Assembly (NCBI GenBank): GCA_036563895.1
Contig: DATCLN010000065.1
Span: 1-46,310 of the forward strand
Direction: 5' to 3'
Length of the DNA: 46,310 bases
Source of the DNA: ZCTH02-B3 sp036563895
GTDB taxonomy: Bacteria; Bacillota; Bacilli; Paenibacillales; Paenibacillaceae
Made by a program: the position numbers and the translations under genes. Of this stretch, positions 40,202 through 46,310 are shown piece after piece (within the stretch, counting starts at the first letter, position 1; each line of letters opens with the position of its first letter). The notes beneath the pieces are model-generated. The model searched no databases and was not told the DNA's origin. It saw nothing but the letters and a program-made list of their open reading frames with translations.

Positions 40202-40666
40202 TCAGATCGGCGTCATGATGAAGTTCGTGATTTCCACCTTGGTCAGTTTGCCGTTGGCGATCGCCGCCAGCACCGGATTGATGGCGTTGATGATTTGCGA
40301 AATCAGTTTGTCCTTGCCGGCGACGCTCGACAGTTCCTCGGGACTCATCTGCCAGAGCGCCTTGTTGACGATGGGCCGGATTTCGACTTCCTTGATCTTG
40401 TCGAACGCTTCCCGGGTCTTCTTGCTGTCCAGGCGGAACGACAGATCGATGACGACGACATAGTCCGGATCGGCGATGTTCGTCCGGATATCGGTCAATT
40501 CGGATGTGACGGCGAGCAATTCATCCGCCGACAGCGGCTCGGACTGGGCCAGCGCTCCTTCCCGCGGGGTGAAAAGGCCGCTCTGGTTCCAGAGGATGAC
40601 GACGACGACAGCGATCAGCGAGATGGCCAAAAGCAGCGAAACCAGCCAAGGCCACGTTCGTTTCAT
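40202..40666 (-). CDS. fliL: Flagellar basal-body protein FliL
   Basis: FliL surrounds the stators and supports torque, especially during swarming. The 154-aa product has one N-terminal membrane helix (about 7-26, WLVSLLLAISLIAVVVVIL) and an extracytoplasmic domain with DYVVVIDLSFRLDSKKTRE, IRPIVNKALWQMSPEEL and a C-terminal KVEITNFIMTPI. The ATG overlaps the swrD stop (ATGA), so the two are coupled. Confidence 0.92.
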   Translation of the reverse strand: MKRTWPWLVSLLLAISLIAVVVVILWNQSGLFTPREGALAQSEPLSADELLAVTSELTDIRTNIADPDYVVVIDLSFRLDSKKTREAFDKIKEVEIRPIVNKALWQMSPEELSSVAGKDKLISQIINAINPVLAAIANGKLTKVEITNFIMTPI

Positions 40667-40905
40667 GACATTGCTCCTTCCTTGTCGGCATCATCCGGAG
40701 GATACGGCACCGCCGCCACTCCGCGAAGTCCGACAGAACGCAGATATTGCTGAACGGATCGAATCACATCCGAAGCACTTTCGGTGACGATGTATTTTTT
40801 TCCGTTGACCAGCGTGATGAGCGTATCCGGTGTTTCTTCCACCGTCTCGATCATCAGGGCGTTCAGGTGGAACCGGCTCCCGTTCAACCGGGTGACCTGG
40901 ATCAT
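40663..40905 (-). CDS. swrD: SwrD / FlbD family small protein
   Basis: SwrD (YlzI in B. subtilis) is needed for full motor power and swarming. The 80-aa product has MIQVTRLNGSRFHLNALMIE, TPDTLITLVNGKKYIVTES and VIRSVQQYLR, the full family pattern, plus a short Pro/Asp-rich tail. The ATG at 40905 follows GGGAGGG, which directly abuts the base of the hairpin at 40919-40984. Confidence 0.93.
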   Translation of the reverse strand: MIQVTRLNGSRFHLNALMIETVEETPDTLITLVNGKKYIVTESASDVIRSVQQYLRSVGLRGVAAVPYPPDDADKEGAMS

Positions 40906-40918
40906 GGGGATCCCTCCC

Positions 40919-40984
40919 GCACCGCCGGAGGAGGAGGAACCTCCGGGAGGCCCCTCCTCCCAGCGGTTTGCCGGATGGCGGTGC
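40919..40984 (-). promoter_or_regulatory. Nested GC-rich hairpin between flgE and swrD
   Basis: In the transcript GCACCGCC (40984-40977) pairs perfectly with GGCGGTGC (40926-40919), enclosing GGAGGAGG (40960-40953) that pairs with CCTCCTCC (40934-40927). The outer stem ends one base before the swrD ribosome binding site. No T tract follows, so it is not an intrinsic terminator. The inner arm also carries several SD-like GGAGG sequences that are sequestered in the fold. A role in setting swrD translation or stabilising the upstream mRNA end is inferred. Confidence 0.6.
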
Positions 40985-40994
40985 TACTCACTCA

Positions 40995-41819
40995 TTAACG
41001 CTTCAGATTGACGACTTCCTGCAAGATTTCGTCGGACGTGGTGATGATTCTGGAGTTCGCCTGGAATCCGCGTTGGGCGATGATCATTTCGGTAAATTCG
41101 ACGGTCAGGTCGACATTGGACATTTCAAGCTGCCCGGCAATGATGGCGCCGGTCCCGTCTTCCGGCGAGTTGGGCGGAAGCAGATCGCCCAGTTCGCCGT
41201 CCGGGTTGGCGTTGACCGTCAACCGGTACAGGTTGCTGCCCACCTTCTCCAGCCCGCCCGGGTTCACCACGCGCGCCAGGCCGATCTGCGCGATGTTCAC
41301 CACCGCGCCGGTGTCGTCGACGCCCAGCACGGAACCATCCTGCGCGATGGAGACAGAGGTGATTCCTTCGTCAATGATGATGGGCGCTCCGTCCGTCGAC
41401 AGGACGAACAGGCCGTCCGGGTTCACCAGCTGGCGGTTGCCGTCAATGAGGAAATTGCCGGCCCGCGTCAGATACAGCGGCCCGTCGGCGTCGCCCGTCG
41501 GGGACAGGACGAAGAACCCGTCGCCGTCGATGCGCAAGTCGAGCGGATTGTTGGTGGTCATGGCGCTGCCCGGCATGTGCAGCGTATCGATGGAGGACAC
41601 CGTGACGCCAAGGCCCACCTGCCTGGGGTTGACGCCGCCCGTTTCGCCTTCCACCGGCGCGGTCGCCCCCGCCATCGACTGGCTCAGGATGTCCTTGAAC
41701 ATCACCCGGCCGGATTTGAAGCCGATGGTGTTGACGTTGGCAATGTTGTTGCCGATGACGTCGAGTTTGACCTGAAAACCGCGCATTCCGGATACGCCGG
41801 AATACATCGCACGAATCAT
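40995..41819 (-). CDS. flgE: Flagellar hook protein FlgE (short FlgG-like form of Bacillus)
   Basis: This is the hook or hook-basal-body rod-type protein. The 274-aa product starts MIRAMYSGVSGMRGFQVKLD and continues with VIGNNIANVNTIGFKSGR. It contains LDLRIDGDGFFVLSP, and ends with the C-terminal signature GQLEMSNVDLTVEFTEMIIA and QRGFQANSRIITTSDEIL. In B. subtilis the gene at this place, once called flgG, encodes the hook protein FlgE of similar length. It follows flgD (hook cap), fliK (hook-length ruler) and a TIGR02530-type gene, which supports the hook assignment. ATG at 41819 has GAGGAGG eleven bases upstream. In the 122-base gap upstream, CCGGAT (41905-41910) and ATCCGG (41917-41922) form a small hairpin. 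Confidence 0.93.
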   Translation of the reverse strand: MIRAMYSGVSGMRGFQVKLDVIGNNIANVNTIGFKSGRVMFKDILSQSMAGATAPVEGETGGVNPRQVGLGVTVSSIDTLHMPGSAMTTNNPLDLRIDGDGFFVLSPTGDADGPLYLTRAGNFLIDGNRQLVNPDGLFVLSTDGAPIIIDEGITSVSIAQDGSVLGVDDTGAVVNIAQIGLARVVNPGGLEKVGSNLYRLTVNANPDGELGDLLPPNSPEDGTGAIIAGQLEMSNVDLTVEFTEMIIAQRGFQANSRIITTSDEILQEVVNLKR

Positions 41820-41941
41820 GTTCCAAGAACCCTCCTCGCGGTTGAGGTACGGCCGCTTCCGTCGATCCGCGGCCCCGGGCCTCCTTTTCAGGTCCGGCCC
41901 GTTCCCGGATGGTGAAATCCGGAAATCAACCCATGACTTGA

Positions 41942-42334
41942 TTATCGGACGATGACGGCGCTGTCGATTTGCGTGAACACGTGTTCCTTCATGGACGCTT
42001 CGTCCATCGCCGTCACCACGGTGCGGTTCGGCACGCTGACGATCATGGCCACGTCGCGGTACAGCACCAGGGAATCCCGGGCTCCCTTGGCCGCGGCCTG
42101 ATCCACGGCACGGGCGATTTCGCTCAGCTGCTCCGGCCCGAAATGGATGCCGCGCTGCCTGAGCCGCTGTTCCGCGTGCTGGCTGAATTTCAGCTGCTTT
42201 TGCTCCAGCACTTCGCGGAAGGACAGCTCTTTCGTTTCAGCCGGCGCGTTCCGCGGCTTTGAAACCGGATAGCTGCCGGTTACCTTGCCCGTCTGTCCGA
42301 CGGACAAATGCCCCGGCCACCAGCGATCGTTCAT
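41942..42334 (-). CDS. Flagellar operon protein of TIGR02530 type
   Basis: The 130-aa product contains LSFREVLEQKQLKFSQHAEQ followed by RLRQRGIHF, a 'sigmoid' of helices, then DSLVLYRDVAMIVSVPNRTV and a C-terminal FTQIDSAVIV. This matches what I know of the small flagellar-operon family placed between flgD and flgE in Bacillus and Clostridia; its function is unknown. The ATG overlaps the flgD stop by four bases (ATGA), pointing to tight coupling with hook-cap synthesis. The first 35 residues are variable and probably unstructured. Confidence 0.82.
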   Translation of the reverse strand: MNDRWWPGHLSVGQTGKVTGSYPVSKPRNAPAETKELSFREVLEQKQLKFSQHAEQRLRQRGIHFGPEQLSEIARAVDQAAAKGARDSLVLYRDVAMIVSVPNRTVVTAMDEASMKEHVFTQIDSAVIVR

Positions 42335-42858
42335 GCGCCCTCACCCGCTTCCGCAGGCTCTTGCGCCGCCGGCGTCTCCTGTCCGTCCGAGGGCGTTTCC
42401 TCCGGCTCTTCCGGCTGCGTCGCCGCCGGACGTCCGACGTACACGATGTCGTCGGCCTTGATTTCCGCGTCGCCGACTTTCGCGTACACTTCGCCGTTTC
42501 GGACCACGATGGAATCCACGACGCCTCTCCTGTTGACAACCGCGCCGGTGTCATCCGTTTCCGTCCACCCGATCTCCATCCCGATCAGATTGGCGGAGAG
42601 CGCCGCCGACTGGCGCAGGGCGTTCAGTTCCTTTGCGACGTTCATCATTTGCTCCAGGGCGGAAAATTGCGCCATCTGGGCGATGAACTCGCGGTCCTGC
42701 ATCGGCTCGAGCGGATTCTGGTTGGCGAGCTGGGTTACCAGCAGCTGCAGGAACTGTTCCCTGCCGAGTTCCTGCTGCGGCGTTCGCGCCGTCCGTTGCA
42801 CGTTTTGCGACGAATAATGGGGCCAGACGTTCTGCGTGCCGGTCGTGTAGCCAGCCAC
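42331..42858 (-). CDS. flgD: Flagellar hook cap protein FlgD
   Basis: FlgD caps the growing hook and is itself exported. The 175-aa product has the N-terminal domain LGREQFLQLLVTQLANQNPL and EPMQDREFIAQMAQFSALEQ, then a short beta region (IGMEIGWTETDDTGAVVNRR, KADDIVYVG) and a Pro/Glu-rich tail. It lacks the larger C-terminal domains of E. coli FlgD, as in Bacillus. I chose the GTG at 42858, eight bases after AAGGAGG; the GTG at 42867 lies in that binding site. Confidence 0.94.
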   Translation of the reverse strand: MAGYTTGTQNVWPHYSSQNVQRTARTPQQELGREQFLQLLVTQLANQNPLEPMQDREFIAQMAQFSALEQMMNVAKELNALRQSAALSANLIGMEIGWTETDDTGAVVNRRGVVDSIVVRNGEVYAKVGDAEIKADDIVYVGRPAATQPEEPEETPSDGQETPAAQEPAEAGEGA

Positions 42859-42885
42859 TATAGCCACCTCCTTGCCGGCGCCGCG

Positions 42886-44382
42886 TCAGGCGGTCAGATT
42901 GATCGAGCTGCCGTAGATGTCCTGCAGGATCGCGGACCGTTCGAAGGCCGCCTCAAACTCCGCCGCTTCGCGGTATCCGTCGCCCCGCCCTTCGCGGAAC
43001 GTTCCGTGGCGCCCGTCACCGGAACCCTGCTGCCGTCCCTGATGCTGCATATGGGCAAGCACGGAGCCCGAAGGCGACTGCTGGATCACTTCCATCCGCT
43101 CCACCTGCAGGCCGTGCGTCTGGATCGCCGCCTTGAGCTGGGCGATCTGCGCTTCCAGCATCTCCTTCGCCATGCCGGTGGCGGTGATGAACTGGGCCGT
43201 CAGCACGCCGTTATGCAGCGACAGGCGGATGTCCACGTGACCGAGGTGCTCGGGATGGAGCGAGATGCGCGCCTCGGAGACGCCGTTCGCGCCCTGCAGC
43301 GTCAGCTTTTTCACCAGGAAGGGCGCAAGCTGGTCCACGAGCCGTTGCACGGGAATCCTGGGCGGCTGTTCCGCCGGTTCCGGCCGTCCGGCCTCGCTCA
43401 GGCCGCGCAGCACCCAGATCGGGACGGGACCGTTTTCCGCCGGCGATTCGGCACCCGCGGGCAGTGTCGCCGTCCGTCCGGCCAGGTGCGCCGCGCCTTC
43501 CCCTTCCCCTTTGCCTTGGGAGAGCACAATGACCTGCGTCCGGTCTTCCGTCTTCTGCGCTTCGCTCCGCAGGACCGGTGAGGGTTGCGGCATCTCCGCC
43601 ATGCGGAGGGGTGTCTGCGCCGCTTCCGCCTTCCCGCCGGGAAGCTGCCCAGTTCCTTCGCCGGAGGCCGGCGATGCCGGGAAGTTCCCCTGTCCCGCGG
43701 ATTTCGCCAGGGCCGCAAGCTGCTGAAGTTCCGCCGCCGGCGTGTCGGCACCGGGAACCGCCGGCTGCCCCTGCTGGAGCACCAGCCGGAACGCCTTCGC
43801 CAGCTCCGCGCCGCCGGGTGACTTCGCCAAAGCGGCCAAAATCTCCTGCAGACGCGTCCCGTAAGCCGTGGCGAGGGTTTCAAACGGACCGGCGTCCGTT
43901 ACGGAGCCTGTCTGCCCGATCCCAAGCGCGGCAAGCAACGTCGTCACCAGGGATTCCGCTGGCATCCCCGCCGGCAGCGCCGTCGCGTCGGCGGTTTGCC
44001 GTCCGTTCTCTTCTTCACCCGCAAGACCCAGGAGTCGCATCAGTCCGTCGGCCCATTCGCGCAAGGCCGCAAGGAATGCGTCGCCTTCCGCGGAACCGTC
44101 GAAGCCCGCCAGCGGATCGGTCGGGGACTGCAGCCCCAACGCAGCCGCCAGGCCGGAAGCGGACGTATGACCGGCGTTTGGCGCCAGGATCCACCACAAG
44201 GCAGCAGGAAGGGTCATGGCGCTTCCGACCGCGCCGTCCGCCTTCGCTCCGCCCTGGAGCAAACCGGCGAGCATCCGGGCGAATTCCGTCTGCGGCGCCG
44301 ATCCGCCCGTTGACGCAACGTCCTGCCGGATCGCGGTCACGGTGGCGTTCGCCGCCAGCACCATGCTCATGTCCGCACGCAT
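42886..44382 (-). CDS. fliK: Flagellar hook-length control protein FliK
   Basis: FliK measures hook length and triggers the FlhB switch. The 498-aa product has a long, poorly conserved, Ala/Gly/Gln-rich N-terminal and middle part, as is normal for the ruler. The conserved C-terminal domain (about 375-460) includes RISLHPEHLGHVDIRLSLHN and GVLTAQFITATGMAKEMLEA, followed by LKAAIQTHGLQVERMEVIQQ. ATG at 44382 has a near-perfect AAAGGAGGTGA seven bases upstream. The frame stays open far upstream through other genes, but that is an artefact of GC-rich codon bias. Confidence 0.93.
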   Translation of the reverse strand: MRADMSMVLAANATVTAIRQDVASTGGSAPQTEFARMLAGLLQGGAKADGAVGSAMTLPAALWWILAPNAGHTSASGLAAALGLQSPTDPLAGFDGSAEGDAFLAALREWADGLMRLLGLAGEEENGRQTADATALPAGMPAESLVTTLLAALGIGQTGSVTDAGPFETLATAYGTRLQEILAALAKSPGGAELAKAFRLVLQQGQPAVPGADTPAAELQQLAALAKSAGQGNFPASPASGEGTGQLPGGKAEAAQTPLRMAEMPQPSPVLRSEAQKTEDRTQVIVLSQGKGEGEGAAHLAGRTATLPAGAESPAENGPVPIWVLRGLSEAGRPEPAEQPPRIPVQRLVDQLAPFLVKKLTLQGANGVSEARISLHPEHLGHVDIRLSLHNGVLTAQFITATGMAKEMLEAQIAQLKAAIQTHGLQVERMEVIQQSPSGSVLAHMQHQGRQQGSGDGRHGTFREGRGDGYREAAEFEAAFERSAILQDIYGSSINLTA

Positions 44383-44456
44383 GATTTCACCTCCTTTCAA
44401 AGGCGGGTTCCGCCGTTTGCATATGATGTTCGCCTTGTCTTCAGGCTGACCGTCGC

Positions 44457-45362
44457 TTACGAACCGGGCGGAATGAGCTCCGCCATGAGGGACGCCGTCG
44501 TCCGGCTGTCCTTGGCCGTCATGGCGCCCACCACCTGGCTGCGGGTCGCGCTGTCCATGCTGGCCAGGGTATACAGCGCCTTGGCGCGGTTGGTCCTGGC
44601 CAACTCGAGGATCAGCGTGGCGGCCTGCTCGGCATCCATGAACGTGAACGTGCCGCCCACTTCGTCGGCTTTCAGGACCTTCCCGGAGTCGGACAGCCGC
44701 TCTTCCAGTTCGCGCACGCGTGCCTGGAGCGCCGCCAGCTGCCGTTCCTCCACGGGAACGCTGTCCTTGAGCATGGCCGTCAGTTCCGCGGCACGCTGCG
44801 GGTTCATCCGTTCGAGGATTCGCCCGCGCGTCGCCTCGGGCATGTATTCGAGCACAAGCACCGCTTCCTCCGCCGTCATGCTTTCCAGAATCGGCGCCGC
44901 CCTGTTGGGCGTCATCCTGCCGTACATCTCGGCGAGGGAACGGATGCGCGCTTCGTATTCCGCCGTGGTGATGGTCTTGTCCGAGAGGCTGGCGTTCAGT
45001 TCCTCGACCTTCGCGCGCAATTCGGCGATTTCCGCTTCCTGACGGCGCGTCGTTTCCACGGATTGCCGCAGCGCTTCCTCGCGCTCCGCCAGCATCGCTT
45101 CCAGTTCGCGGATGCGCTCCCGGGCATTCCGCGCGGCCATCTCTTCCGGCGTCCGCGGCGTCTCCTCCGCCGCGGATTCCGGCAGCAATCTGCCGACAAC
45201 CGGAATCTTGCGCCCGAAATCGAGCGCGGAACTCCGCAGGTCCGTATCGAAAATCAGAAGCAGGATGCCGAGGAGCAAGGCCGTGAACAAAACGGGCGTT
45301 ACCAGAAAAAGGATGCGTTCCAGCCAACCGGTTCCGTCTTTTTCCGCCTTTGCTTCCGCCAC
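44457..45362 (-). CDS. YlxF / MotE-like protein with MgtE_N-like repeats
   Basis: The 301-aa product has one N-terminal membrane helix (about 16-38, ILFLVTPVLFTALLLGILLL), a coiled coil (about 75-130), and two helical modules with the MgtE N-domain-like pattern. The first is around YGRMTPNRAAPILESMTAEE to MNPQRAAELTAML, the second around FMDAEQAATLILEL to AMTAKDSRTTASLMAEL. YlxF of B. subtilis lies at the same place between fliJ and fliK, and proteins with this layout are annotated as MotE-like chaperones for motility proteins. The precise role is uncertain. The GTG start at 45362 has GGGGGGAAG upstream. The 90-base gap before it holds only a GGCCTGA/TCAGGCC-type GC-rich inverted segment. Confidence 0.82.
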   Translation of the reverse strand: MAEAKAEKDGTGWLERILFLVTPVLFTALLLGILLLIFDTDLRSSALDFGRKIPVVGRLLPESAAEETPRTPEEMAARNARERIRELEAMLAEREEALRQSVETTRRQEAEIAELRAKVEELNASLSDKTITTAEYEARIRSLAEMYGRMTPNRAAPILESMTAEEAVLVLEYMPEATRGRILERMNPQRAAELTAMLKDSVPVEERQLAALQARVRELEERLSDSGKVLKADEVGGTFTFMDAEQAATLILELARTNRAKALYTLASMDSATRSQVVGAMTAKDSRTTASLMAELIPPGS

Positions 45363-45452
45363 GATCTTCCCCCCGTTTCCCCGGCCTGACGCGGGCCGAC
45401 CTGTTCAGGCCCGCCCGCCGTCCGCCCGGCGGCTTTCCGCATGCCGCGCCGC

Positions 45453-45899
45453 TCAGACGCGCGCGGCGCGGGCGGCCTTGACCGCCGCCAGATCGTCGAG
45501 CTCCTTCTGCTCCCTCCGGTTCCACTCCAGCCGGAAACGCTCCCACGCCTTTTCCCGCTGGTTCAGCCACACTTTCTCGTCGACCATTTTGTCCGTCAGC
45601 CGCCGCAGCCGTTCCTGGACGACTTCCCCCGCGCGCCGGACGGCTTCGGTCTGGCTGCGGATGCGCGAGTCGAGCACCAGGACGTAGGCTTCCATCTGCC
45701 GGATCCGCGCCAGCGGAACCGGGCGGGAGACTTCCTCTTCCAGGCGGTTCGCCGCCTCCTCCCTTTCCTTCACCAGCTGGGCGAGACGCTCCTCTTCCGC
45801 GTGAAGCTCGCCCAGCGCGGCGGCGTACGCCCATTCGGCCATCGACTTCTCTCCGCTTTTCAGGTCGACGATTTTCTGAAAGGGATAACGGAATCGCAT
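45453..45899 (-). CDS. fliJ: Flagellar export chaperone FliJ
   Basis: FliJ is the coiled-coil stalk protein of the FliH-FliI-FliJ ATPase complex. The 148-aa product starts MRFRYPFQKIVDLKSGEKSM and is almost entirely helical and charged, with heptad patterns in ERLAQLVKEREEAANRLEEE and RAGEVVQERLRRLTDKMVDE, typical for the family. The ATG at 45899 lies nine bases after the fliI stop, with a weak binding site, so coupling to fliI is likely. Confidence 0.92.
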   Translation of the reverse strand: MRFRYPFQKIVDLKSGEKSMAEWAYAAALGELHAEEERLAQLVKEREEAANRLEEEVSRPVPLARIRQMEAYVLVLDSRIRSQTEAVRRAGEVVQERLRRLTDKMVDEKVWLNQREKAWERFRLEWNRREQKELDDLAAVKAARAARV

Positions 45900-45910
45900 G
45901 CCGGTTCAGC

Positions 45911-46310
45911 TCATCCTTTCCGGAACTCGGTGATCAGGCGCCGCCGCGCTTCTTCAAACGAGACCTTCTCGTCGATTTCCTGCCTCGTGTACGCATTGAT
46001 CCGGTCTATGTATTCGATCGCCGCGTCGATGTCCGGATTGCTGCCCCGTTGGTAGGCGCCGATATGGATGAGATCCTCCGCTTCCCGGTAGACGGCCAGC
46101 AGTTGCTTCAGCCGGGATGCGGCTTCCATCTGCTCGGGCGAAACGATGTCCTTCATCAGCCGGCTGACGCTGGCCAAGACGTCGATGGCCGGAAAATGCC
46201 CCTTGTTGGCAAGCCTCCGGTCCAGCACAATGTGGCCGTCGAGGATGCCCCGCACCGCGTCGGCGACCGGTTCGTTCAGGTCGTCCCCGTCCACCAGCAC
46301 GGTGTAGAAG
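45911..46310 (-). CDS. fliI: Flagellum-specific ATPase FliI, C-terminal fragment, cut by window edge
   Basis: FliI is the hexameric export ATPase. About 132 C-terminal residues are visible, starting in frame at the right edge with FYTVLVDGDDLNEPVADAVR and continuing with GILDGHIVLDRRLANKGHFP, AIDVLASVSRLM and the helical tail RGSNPDIDAAIEYIDRINAY, all standard for FliI. The catalytic Walker motifs lie outside the window. An internal ATG-like start at 46300 should not be used. Confidence 0.95.
   Translation of the reverse strand, partial: FYTVLVDGDDLNEPVADAVRGILDGHIVLDRRLANKGHFPAIDVLASVSRLMKDIVSPEQMEAASRLKQLLAVYREAEDLIHIGAYQRGSNPDIDAAIEYIDRINAYTRQEIDEKVSFEEARRRLITEFRKG

Noticed and set aside
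42886..45834. A 982-codon open frame spanning fliK, the ylxF-like gene and part of fliJ on the minus strand
   Set aside because: Only its last 498 codons are fliK. The rest is an out-of-frame shadow of genes with clear motifs; a strong SD marks the true fliK start at 44382.
20136..46310. SigD-type promoters (TAAA ... GCCGATAT) inside the fla/che cluster
   Set aside because: No convincing match was seen in the gaps I examined; most genes overlap or nearly abut, so transcription probably comes from upstream of the window.

Overview
This window is a stretch of chromosome from a high-GC, flagellated, spore-former-type Firmicute. The best guess is a Paenibacillaceae member (Thermobacillus-, Cohnella- or Paenibacillus-like). 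The evidence is the Gram-positive replicative polymerase PolC, the Bacillus-type fla/che operon (FliY with CheC-like motifs, CheC/CheD, SwrD/FlbD, SigD), strong AGGAGG-type ribosome binding sites, frequent GTG and TTG starts, and the order rpsB-tsf-pyrH-frr-uppS-cdsA-dxr-rseP-proS-polC-rimP-nusA-rnpM-ylxQ-infB-rbfA. Genus is inferred from layout and composition only. Every gene found lies on the minus strand, so transcription runs from high to low coordinates. The window opens inside fliI (right edge) and ends in the first codons of a probable truB (left edge).

Transcription order. (1) 46310-35146 and on to 20200: one long fla/che cluster of fliI (partial), fliJ, a ylxF/MotE-like gene, fliK, flgD, a TIGR02530-type gene, flgE, swrD, fliL, fliM, fliY, cheY, fliO, fliP, fliQ, fliR, flhB, flhA, flhF, flhG, cheB, cheA, cheW, cheC, cheD, a two-helix membrane protein, sigD, fapA (DUF342), an unknown 104-aa protein, a SwrB-like coiled-coil protein and an orphan MltG-type LysM-like protein. 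Many neighbours overlap by ATGA, which points to translational coupling. (2) 20174-20009: tRNA-Lys(CUU) with its own promoter, an encoded CCA end and a terminator. (3) 19984-18278: rpsB and tsf, with a promoter, a structured rpsB leader, and an intrinsic terminator after each gene. (4) 18242-6675: pyrH, frr, uppS, cdsA, dxr, rseP, proS and polC (UMP kinase, ribosome recycling, isoprenoid and lipid synthesis, intramembrane proteolysis, prolyl-tRNA synthesis, replication). (5) 6550-1: a clear sigma-A promoter, a GAAA-tetraloop hairpin leader, then rimP, nusA, rnpM, ylxQ, infB, rbfA, nrnA and truB (ribosome maturation, transcription termination control, translation initiation, nanoRNA turnover).

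The genes work in two groups. The right half builds and steers the flagellum: type III export gate and ATPase, hook scaffold and ruler, C-ring switch, placement by FlhF/FlhG, the CheA-CheY signalling chain with CheC/CheD/CheB adaptation, and SigD for late genes. The left half is housekeeping for ribosomes, membranes and replication.

No insertion sequence, prophage, CRISPR array or obvious foreign island was seen. The points most worth a second look are interleaved complementary segments in the rpsB leader, a nested GC-rich hairpin next to the swrD ribosome binding site, an archaeal/eukaryotic-type ProRS at the canonical proS locus, an 18-bp tandem array flanked by inverted repeats upstream of proS, and three poorly characterised small proteins around sigD and swrB.
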